Positions 1-9,370 of a stretch of 64,000 nucleotides of DNA are shown piece after piece. The stretch's first letter is position 1; every line of letters begins with the position of its first letter. The notes below the pieces were generated by a model. The model saw nothing but the letters and a program-made list of their open reading frames with translations, was not told the origin of the DNA and searched no databases. The stretch comes from Rhizobium sp. NLR16a (GTDB lineage: Bacteria > Pseudomonadota > Alphaproteobacteria > Rhizobiales > Rhizobiaceae), in contig NZ_CP072866.1 of assembly GCF_017948245.1 (NCBI RefSeq), positions 186,001 through 250,000 on the forward strand. Reading direction: 5' to 3'. The translations under genes were made by a program, and so were the position numbers.

Positions 1-780
1 GAGCGCATGCGCAAGCTCTGCCTGCGCTTCCAGCCAAGCCTGGTGTCCGAGCATCTCGCCTGGAGCGCCGCCGACGGCGCCTATCTGAATGATCTCCTGC
101 CGCTGCGTTACGACGCAGAGGCCCTCGCCATCGTGACCGCCAATGTCTCGAGGCTGCAGGACACCCTCCAGCGGCGTGTCTATATCGAAAACCTCTCTGC
201 CTATGTCGCCTTCGAGGGGTCGACAATGACCGAGGCGGAATTCCTGGTCGAGCTCGTGGGCCTTACCGGCTGCGGCCTGCTTCTCGATATCAATAATGTT
301 CACGTCTCGGCCTGCAATCTCGGCTTCGATTCCAAAGCCTTCATCGACCAGCTTCCCCCGTGCGCCATCGGTGAGATCCATCTTGCCGGGCACGCGATCA
401 ACGAGGTCGAAGGTGATATCGTGCTGATCGACGACCACGGTTCGCGCGTTCCGCCGGCCGTCTGGTCGCTCTATGCTTACGCGATCCGCAAGATTGGACC
501 GCGTCCGACGCTCATCGAATGGGATACGGATGTGCCCGCTCTCGACGTGCTACTCGGTGAAGCCATGTGGGCCGACATGCTGGCGCAATCGATCGCCTTC
601 GAAGATCGCATGCTGGTGGAACGGCCGACACCACAGTCGACCCGGTTCGAGGGGATGATCCTGCCATTGCGGGCCGACAGCCGAACGGGCCCAATGCCGG
701 CGCTCGCCGCGTTTGCGACAATCAAGCCGTCGGTGTTCGCCAATCGTCCCGGCGCAAGGAGGGTGGGCCATGCTCTCTAG
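1..780 (+). CDS. DUF692/MNIO family protein (BufB-like), 5' end outside window
   Basis: This is the C-terminal part (about 259 residues) of a DUF692 protein. The frame is open to base 1, so the true start lies upstream. The family is now called MNIO, multinuclear non-heme iron oxidases that modify cysteines in ribosomal peptides such as methanobactin and bufferins. Visible metal-site elements include the ExxS stretch (IENLSAYV), the DINNVHVSA segment, IHLAGH and a late EWD. The next genes encode DUF2063 and DoxX proteins, the usual partners in bufferin operons that help bacteria tolerate copper. The small precursor peptide gene, normally just upstream, would lie outside the window. The family assignment is firm; the substrate is inferred from gene order. 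Confidence 0.85.
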   Translation, partial: ERMRKLCLRFQPSLVSEHLAWSAADGAYLNDLLPLRYDAEALAIVTANVSRLQDTLQRRVYIENLSAYVAFEGSTMTEAEFLVELVGLTGCGLLLDINNVHVSACNLGFDSKAFIDQLPPCAIGEIHLAGHAINEVEGDIVLIDDHGSRVPPAVWSLYAYAIRKIGPRPTLIEWDTDVPALDVLLGEAMWADMLAQSIAFEDRMLVERPTPQSTRFEGMILPLRADSRTGPMPALAAFATIKPSVFANRPGARRVGHAL

Positions 781-1552
781 TTGCGCACTGCAATCGCGGG
801 TCGCCCAAGCCATCCTCCGTGAAGATGGCTGCGATCTTGCGCCGGTGCTGGCGAAAGGTGCTTTCGACCCGCTGCGTCGGTTCAACATCTATCGCAACAA
901 CACCTTCGCCTCGCTGACAGCGACTTTGATCGCGGTTTTTCCGATCACGGTCCAGCTTCTCGGCGAAAACTACTTTCGTCATGTCGCCGGCGCCTTCATC
1001 CGGAATAATCCGCCGCAGGAAGCGCAGCTTGTTCGCTATGGCGGCAGTTTCCCGCGCTTCCTGGCGGACTTTGATGGCATCCGCGCCATGCCCTTCATTG
1101 CCGAAACGGCGCGGCTGGAATGGATGATTGCCGAGGCGCTGGACGCGCTGGCGCTGCCCGGCTGTCGCTTGGAGCAGTTGGCGGACGGTGAAGACGACAC
1201 CTCACCCGAGATCGTTCTTCAGCCCTCGCTACGCCTGCTGGTTTGTCGTTGGCCGGCGCTGGACATATGGGAAGCGCATCAAGCCGGCGGAAACATCGAA
1301 GCATTGGCGAGGCTGGGCCGCCGACCGGAGCGGATCGCGCTCTGGCGCGGCCAAGATAGCATGCGATTTCTGCGCCTCGATGCCAGTCATTTCGCCTTCC
1401 TTCATGCCCTGAAAAGGCGCGCCAGCCTGGAGGCTGCGGTCAGCCGTGTGCTTGCCCGCACTCCCGGCTTCGATCTCGAGGGTGCCTTTGGCGGCCTTTT
1501 CGCCTTTGGCCTCGTCGCTCGCATTCGCCACATCAAGCCCGCAACCAAGTGA
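770..1552 (+). CDS. DUF2063 (HvfC/BufC-like) DNA-binding-domain-type partner protein
   Basis: A 260-residue DUF2063 protein. The family signature is near the N terminus: FNIYRNNTFASLTATL followed by FPITVQLLGENYFR. DUF2063 proteins sit beside DUF692 enzymes and are thought to act as the partner that presents the precursor peptide. The ATG at 770 was chosen because AAGGAGG lies just upstream and it overlaps the DUF692 stop by 11 bases, which suggests translational coupling. An in-frame upstream ATG at 713 would need a much longer overlap and has no such signal. The protein has no signal peptide or membrane segment and is presumably cytoplasmic. Confidence 0.82.
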   Translation: MLSSCALQSRVAQAILREDGCDLAPVLAKGAFDPLRRFNIYRNNTFASLTATLIAVFPITVQLLGENYFRHVAGAFIRNNPPQEAQLVRYGGSFPRFLADFDGIRAMPFIAETARLEWMIAEALDALALPGCRLEQLADGEDDTSPEIVLQPSLRLLVCRWPALDIWEAHQAGGNIEALARLGRRPERIALWRGQDSMRFLRLDASHFAFLHALKRRASLEAAVSRVLARTPGFDLEGAFGGLFAFGLVARIRHIKPATK

Positions 1553-1566
1553 ACAGGATGGAAGTC

Positions 1567-2040
1567 ATGACTATGATGTCCCCTTCTTCGACGCGACACA
1601 GAGGCGGTATTATCGGTCTCTATGTCGCCGCTATCGAGAGCCTCAACAGCCTGCCGTTGTCGCTCGTCCAGCTCGTTGCCCGTCTGGCGGTCGCCCACGT
1701 CTTCTGGCACTCGTCGCAGAGCAAGCTTGCCTCCTGGCCGGCGACAGTTCAGCTGTTTACGCTCGAATACCAGCTGCCCGTCATCGATCCCGGCGTGGCC
1801 GCCGTGCTTGCGACGACGGCCGAAGTCACTGGCTCGATCTTGATTTTTCTAGGCCTGTTCTCTCGGCCCGCTGCCCTTTTGCTGCTTTGCGTCATCTTGA
1901 CAATCCAGCTCCTCGTCTACCCGCAGAACTGGCCGGACCATTTGCTCTGGACGGCACCGTTGCTGTTGATCCTGACGCGCGGGGCCGGTGCGGTTTCACT
2001 CGACTATCTGGGAGCACGCCTGTTCCCGAGGGGGCGCTGA
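1567..2040 (+). CDS. DoxX family membrane protein
   Basis: A small integral membrane protein of about 157 residues with four hydrophobic segments typical of DoxX (LVARLAVAHVFWHSS, then VAAVLATTAEVTGSILIFLG, PAALLLLCVILTIQLL, LLWTAPLLLILTRGAGAVSLD). DoxX proteins are quinone- or redox-linked inner-membrane proteins and often end DUF692/DUF2063 operons. The open frame extends back to a GTG at 1549 that overlaps the previous stop, with further ATGs at 1558 and 1567. The ATG at 1567 follows GGAAG at a good distance, but the exact start is uncertain. Its place supports a bufferin-like operon. Confidence 0.8.
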   Translation: MTMMSPSSTRHRGGIIGLYVAAIESLNSLPLSLVQLVARLAVAHVFWHSSQSKLASWPATVQLFTLEYQLPVIDPGVAAVLATTAEVTGSILIFLGLFSRPAALLLLCVILTIQLLVYPQNWPDHLLWTAPLLLILTRGAGAVSLDYLGARLFPRGR

Positions 2041-2043
2041 GCC

Positions 2044-3363
2044 ATGCGCGCCGGCATCGAAGAAACAAGCGGCGACTCGCCACTCATGGATCCAGCGGCA
2101 AGTCAGGCGGCGGGCCGCCGTCCTAGGGTCGTCATCCTCGGAGCCGGATTTGGCGGCCTTGCCGCCGCCAAGGGTCTTCGGCATGCGGACGTGGATGTGA
2201 CGGTCGTCGATCGGCGCAACTATCATCTTTTTCAGCCGCTGCTTTATCAGGTCGCGACGGCCGCGCTTTCGCCAGCCCAGATCGCCATGCCGATCCGCCG
2301 CATTCTCTCTCGGCAATCCAACGTCACTGTGCTGATGGAGCGTGTCGAGGGGATCGACAAGAAGAACCGGTTCGTTCAGACCACAAATAGTCGCATCGCC
2401 TACGACTATCTGGTCGTCGCCACCGGTGCAAGGCACGCATATTTCGGAAAGGATGAATGGGCGGAGACCGCGCCCGGGTTGAAAACAATCGCCGATGCGA
2501 CCGAAATCCGTGCCCGGATCCTGTCGGCCTTCGAACGTGCCGAGGCAGCCGAGGACGAAGCCGAGCGGCGGCGGTTTCTCACCTTCGTCGTTGTTGGCGG
2601 CGGCCCGACAGGCGTTGAACTGGCTGGAGCAATCGCCGAGCTGGCAAGAAAGGTCATCGTCCGTGACTTCAGGCGCATTGATCCGTCCTCGGCTCGCGTG
2701 GTGCTGGTCGAAGCCGGCAATATCGTTCTGCCGACCATGCCGGCGAAATTGTCGGGAGAAGCCCGGCGACACCTGGAGATGCTCGGCGTCGAGGTGTCCC
2801 TCGGGGAAGCGGTAACGCGCTGCGACTCTGAAGGAGTAGCGCTTGCCGGCGGCCGGCAAATCCGATCGTCCTGCGTGCTGTGGGCGGCCGGTGTCATGGC
2901 CTCCAGGGCGGCCAAATGGCTCGGCGTGCCCGCGGACCGCGCCGGCCGCGTTCATGTCGACCGGAACCTCAACCCGCCGGGCAATGACGAGATCTTCGTG
3001 ATCGGCGACACCGCGGCGCTCACGGACAAGAACGGCAGAACGGTTCCCGGAGTCGCGCCGGCCGCCAAGCAGATGGGCGAATACGCGGCCCGCGCCATTC
3101 TCGCCGGTCTCGATGGTCGGACCGCTGGTCTGTTCGGCTATCGCGATTTCGGAAATCTGGCAACTATCGGACGCAATGCGGCGGTCGCCGACTTTCGCCG
3201 CATCCGTCTTTCAGGATTTTCCGCCTGGCTGGTCTGGAACATCGCCCATCTCTGGTTTCTCGTGGGCTTCCGCAATCGCATCGTGGTGTTTGCGGACTGG
3301 GCGCTGGCTTATGTCCGGTATGACCGCGCCGCCCGTCTGATTACCGACCGCCATGAACGCTAG
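2044..3363 (+). CDS. ndh: Type II NADH dehydrogenase (NAD(P)/FAD-dependent oxidoreductase)
   Basis: A 439-residue flavoprotein that passes electrons from NADH to quinone without pumping protons. It has an N-terminal FAD dinucleotide motif (VILGAGFGGLAAA, about residues 31-43), the NDH-2 block YHLFQPLLYQVATAALSP, a second dinucleotide motif for NADH (VVVGGGPTGVELAGA, about 181-195) and the FAD-contacting FVIGDTAAL. The hydrophobic C-terminal part (AWLVWNIAHLWFLVGFRN) fits membrane anchoring. It starts 3 bases after the DoxX stop and overlaps the next gene, so it belongs to the same transcript. A redox enzyme beside a DoxX protein suggests the operon deals with a metal- or redox-stressed membrane; this is inference. 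Confidence 0.88.
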   Translation: MRAGIEETSGDSPLMDPAASQAAGRRPRVVILGAGFGGLAAAKGLRHADVDVTVVDRRNYHLFQPLLYQVATAALSPAQIAMPIRRILSRQSNVTVLMERVEGIDKKNRFVQTTNSRIAYDYLVVATGARHAYFGKDEWAETAPGLKTIADATEIRARILSAFERAEAAEDEAERRRFLTFVVVGGGPTGVELAGAIAELARKVIVRDFRRIDPSSARVVLVEAGNIVLPTMPAKLSGEARRHLEMLGVEVSLGEAVTRCDSEGVALAGGRQIRSSCVLWAAGVMASRAAKWLGVPADRAGRVHVDRNLNPPGNDEIFVIGDTAALTDKNGRTVPGVAPAAKQMGEYAARAILAGLDGRTAGLFGYRDFGNLATIGRNAAVADFRRIRLSGFSAWLVWNIAHLWFLVGFRNRIVVFADWALAYVRYDRAARLITDRHER

Positions 3364-5215
3364 AACATTCCCACGCATAAAGATGGGGCGTGCGGTCACT
3401 GCACTGCTGCTGCTTGCAGTGTTGTCAACGGCGGCGCTCGTGCACCTGGTCTGGTATCGTACCGCAAGCCGGAACATTGAAACGATTGTTGCGAGCCTTG
3501 ATGCTCAGAGCACCGCTGCGGTTCGCAACGAGCTTTCTTCTAATCTGGCGCTGGTTTCGAGCAGCGCGGAGATCGTCAGATCGGTCTTTTTCCAGGGAGC
3601 GATCAGGCCGGACGACGAGGTGAAGCGTGAATTCCTATTCCTGTCGTTGCTGCGTGAACAGCCGGCGATTGCCTGGATCGGTTTCGGCTTCCCGGACGGC
3701 CGCTTCTTTGGGGCGCACGCGCTGCCGGATGGCGAGATCGAAATGGTGGAGATCGGCCACGCACCTCTCGGCAAGCCGCGTCCGCTACGCCGCGATCTCT
3801 ATAAGCCAATCCCTGGCGATATCTTTTTCGAAAATCGGCTGAGGGCCGAGAGTGTCTACGTTCCGGAGGGCTCGCCATGGTTTAGACGTGGCCGGACCAG
3901 TGCAGAACCGGCCTGGAGCCTCGTCAATATTCTTCCGAACGGCTTTGAACCGGCGATCGTCGTCTCGAAGAAAGTCGAGGTGTTCGGCCATTTCGAAGGT
4001 GTGGTGATGGTGGCGGTCAGCCTGCATCGGCTGTCGGCCATCCTTGGAGGGCTCAAGATGCCGGAAGGCAGCAAGGCCTTTGTGCTAACGCGGGATAATG
4101 CGGTACTGGCGACATCCGAGCCGTCAGACGGTATGATCGCTGCTCATCTCAAGGATTTTGCCGCGTCCGACGCCCTGGCCGCGGCAGTCGCCATGGCTGC
4201 CAGCCCCGAAAAGCCCGACGGTTCCCGGACGCTGGTGGCAAGCAAGGCGCTCGGCCCAATCTTCGTGTCATCTGGCAAGTTGCCGTTCGAAGACTGGCGT
4301 CTGGTCACCGCCATACCGCGGGCGACTTTTGCCCGTGACATCGATGCCAATACCGAGCGACTGATCTTCATCATCGGGGGCATTGCTGTGCTGGCCGCTG
4401 TGACGGCGATCCTGTTTGCCAGAATTCTCTTCGCTCGGCCACTGTCGCGCCTTGCCGAGCAGCTGCATATGATCGAGAGGTTCGAACTCGACGCCGTGGA
4501 ACATCGCCCGGCGCTGTTGACTGAACTCGATCATTTCTCCTCCGCCCTGAAGCGCATGTCGAGCGGCCTTGCCGCGTTCGCGCGCTTCATGCCCGTCGAG
4601 GTCGTTCGTCCCCTTGTCGATGGCGGTCTTAAGCCTCGTCCCGGCGGCGAACTCAGGGACATAACGGTGTTGTTTGCGGATTTGCCAGGCTTTACGGAAC
4701 TCACGGAAGAGTTCGGCGCTGGCGTTGAACCAAGCTTGACGCGGTTTCTGACCCTGTCGATCGCCGCTATTCATGCCGAAGGCGGCACAGTCGACAAATT
4801 CATCGGCGATGCGGTGATGGCGATCTGGAATGCCCCCGGCAATGTGCCGGATCACGCATTGCGCGCGTGCCGCGCCGCAGCGGCAATTCGCGATGCGATG
4901 CATGCCATGGCGCCGATTGCGCCCAAGCATGATGAGATTCGGGTGCGTATCGGCATCAACACCGGCGTGGCCCTTGTCGGCAATATTGGCTCGACTGAAC
5001 GCCTCAGCTATACGGCGATCGGCGACGTCGTCAATCTCGCGAGCCGGCTCGTTGGCGTGGCCAAGGACAAAGGCGTGGAAATTGCATTAAGCGACGAAAC
5101 GCTTCGAAAGACCCGAGACCTTATTCAGACAAGGCCGCTTGGCTGCGTCGGCATACGGGGAAGGATCGCGCCGGTCCGTGTGCACACGATCGATCCGGCT
5201 GATATGGCGGACTGA
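3353..5215 (+). CDS. Membrane class III adenylate cyclase with extracytoplasmic sensor
   Basis: A 620-residue protein: an N-terminal membrane segment (about 13-32), a roughly 300-residue periplasmic sensor region of Cache-like appearance, a second membrane segment (about 340-362), a HAMP-like linker and a C-terminal class III cyclase domain from about 430. The metal aspartates are visible in VLFADLPGFTELTEEFG and FIGDAVMAIW. The lysine in VDKFIGDAV and the aspartate in TAIGDVVNLASRL are the residues that select ATP, so cAMP is the expected product. It overlaps ndh by 11 bases. The ligand is unknown; the operon suggests a redox or metal-related stimulus. Confidence 0.87.
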   Translation: MNARTFPRIKMGRAVTALLLLAVLSTAALVHLVWYRTASRNIETIVASLDAQSTAAVRNELSSNLALVSSSAEIVRSVFFQGAIRPDDEVKREFLFLSLLREQPAIAWIGFGFPDGRFFGAHALPDGEIEMVEIGHAPLGKPRPLRRDLYKPIPGDIFFENRLRAESVYVPEGSPWFRRGRTSAEPAWSLVNILPNGFEPAIVVSKKVEVFGHFEGVVMVAVSLHRLSAILGGLKMPEGSKAFVLTRDNAVLATSEPSDGMIAAHLKDFAASDALAAAVAMAASPEKPDGSRTLVASKALGPIFVSSGKLPFEDWRLVTAIPRATFARDIDANTERLIFIIGGIAVLAAVTAILFARILFARPLSRLAEQLHMIERFELDAVEHRPALLTELDHFSSALKRMSSGLAAFARFMPVEVVRPLVDGGLKPRPGGELRDITVLFADLPGFTELTEEFGAGVEPSLTRFLTLSIAAIHAEGGTVDKFIGDAVMAIWNAPGNVPDHALRACRAAAAIRDAMHAMAPIAPKHDEIRVRIGINTGVALVGNIGSTERLSYTAIGDVVNLASRLVGVAKDKGVEIALSDETLRKTRDLIQTRPLGCVGIRGRIAPVRVHTIDPADMAD

Positions 5216-5221
5216 GGGAGC

Positions 5222-5611
5222 ATGACGATGCTGCTGCTCACAACGCTGATTTGGTTGCAAACCAAGCACTTCATGGCTGACTATGTCCTGCAGCCCGAAT
5301 GGATGATTGCCGGCAAAGGCAACTTCAAGAAGCCGGGCGCTTATGTCCATGCAGGCATCCACGCCGTCGCCACCGCGCCAATTCTCTTGGTTGCAATCAC
5401 GAATCCGACGTGGATTTTCGCCGTTGTCTGCAGCGAGTTTCTGATCCATTTCCTTATCGACCACTTGAAGGCCATCCACGGTCGACGTCAGCCGCACCCG
5501 GTCAATACACGTTCATTCTGGATACTTCACGGCGCCGACCAGCTCGCTCATCATCTGACCTATTCGGCAATATTGGCGATCGTGGCCTGGGATGCTGACT
5601 TTATTGCTTGA
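5222..5611 (+). CDS. DUF3307 family membrane protein
   Basis: A 129-residue protein that matches DUF3307, a small integral membrane family of unknown function. Family features are the N-terminal LQTKHFMADYVLQPEWMI, a central HAGIHAVATAPILL helix, and LIDHLKAIHGR followed by FWILHGADQLAHHLTY. The conserved histidines and acidic residues in the membrane could bind metal, but this is not established. It begins 6 bases after the cyclase stop, with GAGGGAGC upstream, and closes the plus-strand operon that starts with the DUF692 gene. Confidence 0.75.
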   Translation: MTMLLLTTLIWLQTKHFMADYVLQPEWMIAGKGNFKKPGAYVHAGIHAVATAPILLVAITNPTWIFAVVCSEFLIHFLIDHLKAIHGRRQPHPVNTRSFWILHGADQLAHHLTYSAILAIVAWDADFIA

Positions 5612-6071
5612 CAATGCGAGGGCGCAGGCGAAGAGCACGATGACGACTTTCATGATCGCTCTCGTTCGATCCCGAGAAATCAATTGCATTAAAACGAGGG
5701 AGCAAATCCTCGAATGATCATCTCGGCAGATGAGATCAGGTTATGCGGAAAATTCCTTTTTCTCGCATTAGCTTAGAGAGAATTGAAGCTGGTTTTTCAA
5801 TCAGGAGGCGGGCAACAGCAGTCGTGTCCTTCGCATCCTTCATGACTCGCAGTTAGATGCCTCTACGGTTCAGCTCCCATGCATGGCAGAGCAAAAAAAC
5901 CAGGAAAAGGCGATCTCTTGCGGGCTTGACGCCAAATCAAAGTTACTTAATCTAAGCGTCAGCCGAACCGCTGGGAGGAGGGGTCGGCATTCGCGATCCC
6001 ATCGCACTATCTTTTATCTCCCAAAGCCATGATTCCCGATCGCGCGTCGCCGATTTTCAACAGGATAAGCC
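5612..6071. other. Intergenic region before the alpha-mannosidase gene
   Basis: About 460 bases without a convincing gene. The most promoter-like element upstream of the mannosidase is TTGACG at 5926-5931 with a weak AT-rich match (AATCTA, 5949-5954) 17 bases later. CTGGGAGGAGGGG near 5972 looks like a ribosome-binding site, but it is too far from the ATG at 6072 to serve it. No strong terminator follows the DUF3307 stop. Confidence 0.4.
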
Positions 6072-9000
6072 ATGCCGCTCACCATCGCCCAACGCCTCGA
6101 CAGTCTGAAGGTCCGTATCGCCGAGCTCGCGCATTGGCGGGACCAGCATAGCAGCCCGATCGATGGCTGGACCTTCGAGGGGGAGCCGATCGCCCATCAC
6201 CAGGACTGGCCGCATCGTGAGGGCGTGGTGCATTTTGCCGCGAGCGCCGAAGCGCCGGCGAACTGGCCGCTCGAAGATATTCGCCTGCAGCTCGATCTCG
6301 GCGGCGAGAGCCTGATCACGCTCAGCTATCCCGATGGCCAGAGCGAAACATTCGGCCTCGATCCCTATCACCAGGAATTCCCGCTGAAGGGCCGCCGCTT
6401 CTCGATTGCGACGGAAAGTGTTGCCCGCTTTCCTTTCGGCGAGCCCAACCGCGCGCCGAGGCTCAACAAGGCCCGGCTGATCTGGCTCGACGGTCCCGTT
6501 CACAGCCTGCATCTTCTCCTGAAGCAGATCGCCGAGGCGATTGGCGCGCTCGGCGAGCATGAGGTCGTACCGCATCTGGTCGATGCCGCGGAGCAGGCCT
6601 TGCGCAGCCTCGACTGGCCATCGGATACGGCGGCCTACATCTCCCGCACGTCGGGCGCCGTCATGCAGCAGAAGATCTGGGAGCTGCCGGAGCTTGTATC
6701 CGATCCGGCAGGTCTCTCCGACGAGCAGAGCGCTTCGGCGGCCTCCGCCTTCGAGGTCCTCACGGCGCGGCTGAAGGAACTGCAGAAGCGCTTTCCCCCA
6801 AACGGCGAGCTGGTGCTGACCGGCCATGCTCATATCGATCTCGCCTGGCTCTGGCCCTATCGCGAGACGCGGCGGAAGATGCGGCGCACCTTCAACACGG
6901 CGCTGTCGCTGATGGAGCGCTCCGCCGATTTCCGCTTCAACCAGTCGACCGCCCATTATTACGCGCAGATGGAGGAGGAAGATCCGGAGCTTCTCGAACG
7001 CATCAAGGAGAAGGTCGCGGAAGGAAAGTGGGAAACCGTCGGCGGCATGTGGGTGGAGCCTGATACCAATATGCCGACCGGCGAAAGCCTCGCCCGCCAG
7101 GTGCTCTACGGCCAGCGTTATTTCGAAAAGACCTTTGGTGCGCGCCACACGGTCTGCTGGCTGCCGGATTGCTTCGGCTTTTCCGGCGCGCTGCCGCAGA
7201 TCCTGAGACAGGGCGGCATCGACAGTTTCTTCACCATCAAGGTCAATTGGAGCGAGACCAACCACATCCCCTCCGATCTCTTCTGGTGGAAGGGCCTCGA
7301 CGGCAGCCAGGTGCTGACCCACACCTTCGACAATCCGATGCAGGGTTATAACGGCTTCGTGCAGCCCGATTGCTACCTGCCGACCTGGAAGAATTTCCGG
7401 GGCAAGACGCAGCATCACGCCTCGCTTCTTGCCGTCGGTTACGGCGACGGCGGCGGCGGCGTGACGCCCGAGATGGTGGAGCGCGAAGTGCAGCTGCGCG
7501 ATTTTCCCGCCATTCCGCAGGCCCGCTGGGGCACCGTGAAAAGCTTCTACGAGCGGGCGCACAAAACCGCTTCGGAGAAGAAGCTTCCCGTCTGGGACGG
7601 CGAAATCTATCTCGAACTGCACCGCGCGACGCTGACGACCCAAAGCGGCGTCAAGCGCAAGCATCGCCAGGCCGAGCGGGCGCTGATCACCGCCGAGACC
7701 CTCGCGTCGCTCGCCCATATGCTCGGCGCCGAAAAGCCGAAAAGCCTGGAGGCGGATTGGCGCGTGGTGCTGAAGAACGAGTTCCACGACATCCTGCCGG
7801 GTTCGAGCATCCGCGAAGTCTATCAGGATGCGGAGCAGGAGCTCGGCGGCGTCATCGACCATGCCAAGGCCGAGCAGGCCAAGGCCTTGCAGGCGCTGTC
7901 AGTCAATCTGCCGAAGGGCGGGGTCACTGACGCGCTCATCGTCGTCAATCCCTCGCTTGCGCCACGACCGGTGAGCGCGACACTTGCCGACGGCACGACG
8001 CTTTCGGCCGCTGAGATCGTCGCTCCCTTGGCGGTCGCCGTCTTTGACAGGCAGACGCTGAAGCCGGCGGGCGGGCTGAAGGCCGGCGTCGACCGGCTGG
8101 AAAACGATCATCTCTCGATCGTCATCGGCAAGGATGGAGCCGTTACCAGCCTAATCCACAAGGCGAGCGGCCGCGAAGCGGTCGATGGCTCCGCCAACCA
8201 GCTCTGGGTCTATCCGGCCGACAAGCCGCGCAACTGGGACGCCTGGGACGTCGATGCCGACTATGCCGATAAATCCGTCCGGCTCGATGCGCCCGAAAGC
8301 ATCAGCCTCGTCGAAAGCGGTCCGCACCGTGCGGCAATCCGCGTCGTTCACCGCTATCGGCATTCGAGTGTCATGCAGACCTATGTTTTGACGGCCAATT
8401 CGAAGCGGCTCGATATCGAAACGACCATCGACTGGCACGACCGCCGCACCCTGCTGCGTACCCTGAACCCGGTCGACGTCAAGGCCCGTAAGGCGACCTT
8501 CGAATGCGCCTTCGGCGTGGTTGAGCGGGCGACACATACGAATACCTCCTGGGAGCAGGCGATGTTCGAGGCCGCCGCCCATCGCTTCGTCGATGTCAGT
8601 GAGCCGGGCTTCGGCGTGGCGCTTCTCAATAATGCCAAATACGGCCACAGCGCCCGCGGCAATGTGATCGGCATGAGCCTAGTGCGCGGTCCGATCTATC
8701 CGGATCCGCTGGCCGATGAAGGCGAGCAGAGCTTCACCTATGCACTGATGCCGCATGAGGGCGCCTGGCATGAAGGCGGTGTGCTTGACGAAGCACTCGA
8801 CCTCAACCAGCCGCTGGTGACGGCCGAGGCCAAAGGCCTCTCCGCCGGCCGTTTCGCGCCGATTGATGTCGCGGGCACGCCTGTCGCCTTCTCGGGCCTG
8901 AAGCCTGCGGAGGAGGGCGAAGGTCTCATCCTGCGCCTCTACGAACCGGCCGGCCGGCGCGGCCGCCTCTCCCTCGGCCTGCCTTCCGGATGGCGGGCGT

Positions 9001-9098
9001 CGCAGCCGCTCAACATCCTCGAAGAGCCGATGGAGCGCAAAGGCCCCGCCGAGATCATGCCCTTCGAAATCAGGACCTGGAGGCTGCAGAAGGCCTGA
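6072..9098 (+). CDS. GH38 alpha-mannosidase
   Basis: A 1008-residue glycoside hydrolase of family 38. The N-terminal accessory domain precedes the catalytic domain, which opens with the zinc-binding HxHxD stretch LTGHAHIDLAWLWPYRETRR (about 249-268). The nucleophile aspartate is in CWLPDCFGFSGALPQIL, about residue 366. The rest carries the usual middle helical and C-terminal beta domains. Length and layout match the bacterial class II/cytosolic enzymes. There is no signal peptide, so it probably removes mannose from imported oligosaccharides in the cytoplasm. It stands alone between two operons; the sugar ABC operon that follows is on the other strand. Confidence 0.93.
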   Translation: MPLTIAQRLDSLKVRIAELAHWRDQHSSPIDGWTFEGEPIAHHQDWPHREGVVHFAASAEAPANWPLEDIRLQLDLGGESLITLSYPDGQSETFGLDPYHQEFPLKGRRFSIATESVARFPFGEPNRAPRLNKARLIWLDGPVHSLHLLLKQIAEAIGALGEHEVVPHLVDAAEQALRSLDWPSDTAAYISRTSGAVMQQKIWELPELVSDPAGLSDEQSASAASAFEVLTARLKELQKRFPPNGELVLTGHAHIDLAWLWPYRETRRKMRRTFNTALSLMERSADFRFNQSTAHYYAQMEEEDPELLERIKEKVAEGKWETVGGMWVEPDTNMPTGESLARQVLYGQRYFEKTFGARHTVCWLPDCFGFSGALPQILRQGGIDSFFTIKVNWSETNHIPSDLFWWKGLDGSQVLTHTFDNPMQGYNGFVQPDCYLPTWKNFRGKTQHHASLLAVGYGDGGGGVTPEMVEREVQLRDFPAIPQARWGTVKSFYERAHKTASEKKLPVWDGEIYLELHRATLTTQSGVKRKHRQAERALITAETLASLAHMLGAEKPKSLEADWRVVLKNEFHDILPGSSIREVYQDAEQELGGVIDHAKAEQAKALQALSVNLPKGGVTDALIVVNPSLAPRPVSATLADGTTLSAAEIVAPLAVAVFDRQTLKPAGGLKAGVDRLENDHLSIVIGKDGAVTSLIHKASGREAVDGSANQLWVYPADKPRNWDAWDVDADYADKSVRLDAPESISLVESGPHRAAIRVVHRYRHSSVMQTYVLTANSKRLDIETTIDWHDRRTLLRTLNPVDVKARKATFECAFGVVERATHTNTSWEQAMFEAAAHRFVDVSEPGFGVALLNNAKYGHSARGNVIGMSLVRGPIYPDPLADEGEQSFTYALMPHEGAWHEGGVLDEALDLNQPLVTAEAKGLSAGRFAPIDVAGTPVAFSGLKPAEEGEGLILRLYEPAGRRGRLSLGLPSGWRASQPLNILEEPMERKGPAEIMPFEIRTWRLQKA

Positions 9099-9370
9099 CG
9101 CCGCCTGCTGCAAATAACGCTCCGCCGCTTCCATTAGGCGGGGCGACCCATCTACTCGCCCGAGGGGCAATACTGGACAATTTGGCGATTGCCATGCAGG
9201 TGACAGTCATAAAGGGGAGCGATGTCCAACCGGTGAAGAGAGGCGTCTTGCTTCGAAGCGGGCTATCGGCCCCAAGAGCCAGCTAGCCTGATTGACAAGA
9301 CGGGGGAGTGCGACCGCCAGACGTAGTCGAAATTGCTGGTGATTGCTGATGGGGCCAGCCAGGCTGCTTC
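9099..9370. other. Intergenic region between alpha-mannosidase and chemoreceptor relic
   Basis: About 270 bases. It holds the hairpin described at 9118-9145 and otherwise no convincing gene or promoter. The short plus-strand open frame around 8990-9286 begins inside the mannosidase gene and does not resemble a protein I know. Confidence 0.4.
9118..9145 (+). terminator. Terminator-like hairpin after alpha-mannosidase
   Basis: CGCTCCGCC (9118-9126) pairs with GGCGGGGCG (9137-9145) as a 9-bp stem containing one T-G wobble around a 10-base loop. It begins 20 bases after the stop codon. There is no T-run, so it may stabilise the 3' end or need Rho. Confidence 0.5.

Noticed and set aside
5513..5653. 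46-codon minus-strand frame with a signal-peptide-like start (MKVVIVLFACALALSS)
   Set aside because: Mostly antisense to the DUF3307 gene, no clear ribosome-binding site, and the rest is not protein-like; could be a gene remnant.
6057..7862. 601-codon minus-strand open frame
   Set aside because: Exact antisense of the GH38 gene; no family features, high Arg/Gly/Leu shadow composition typical of GC-rich coding DNA.
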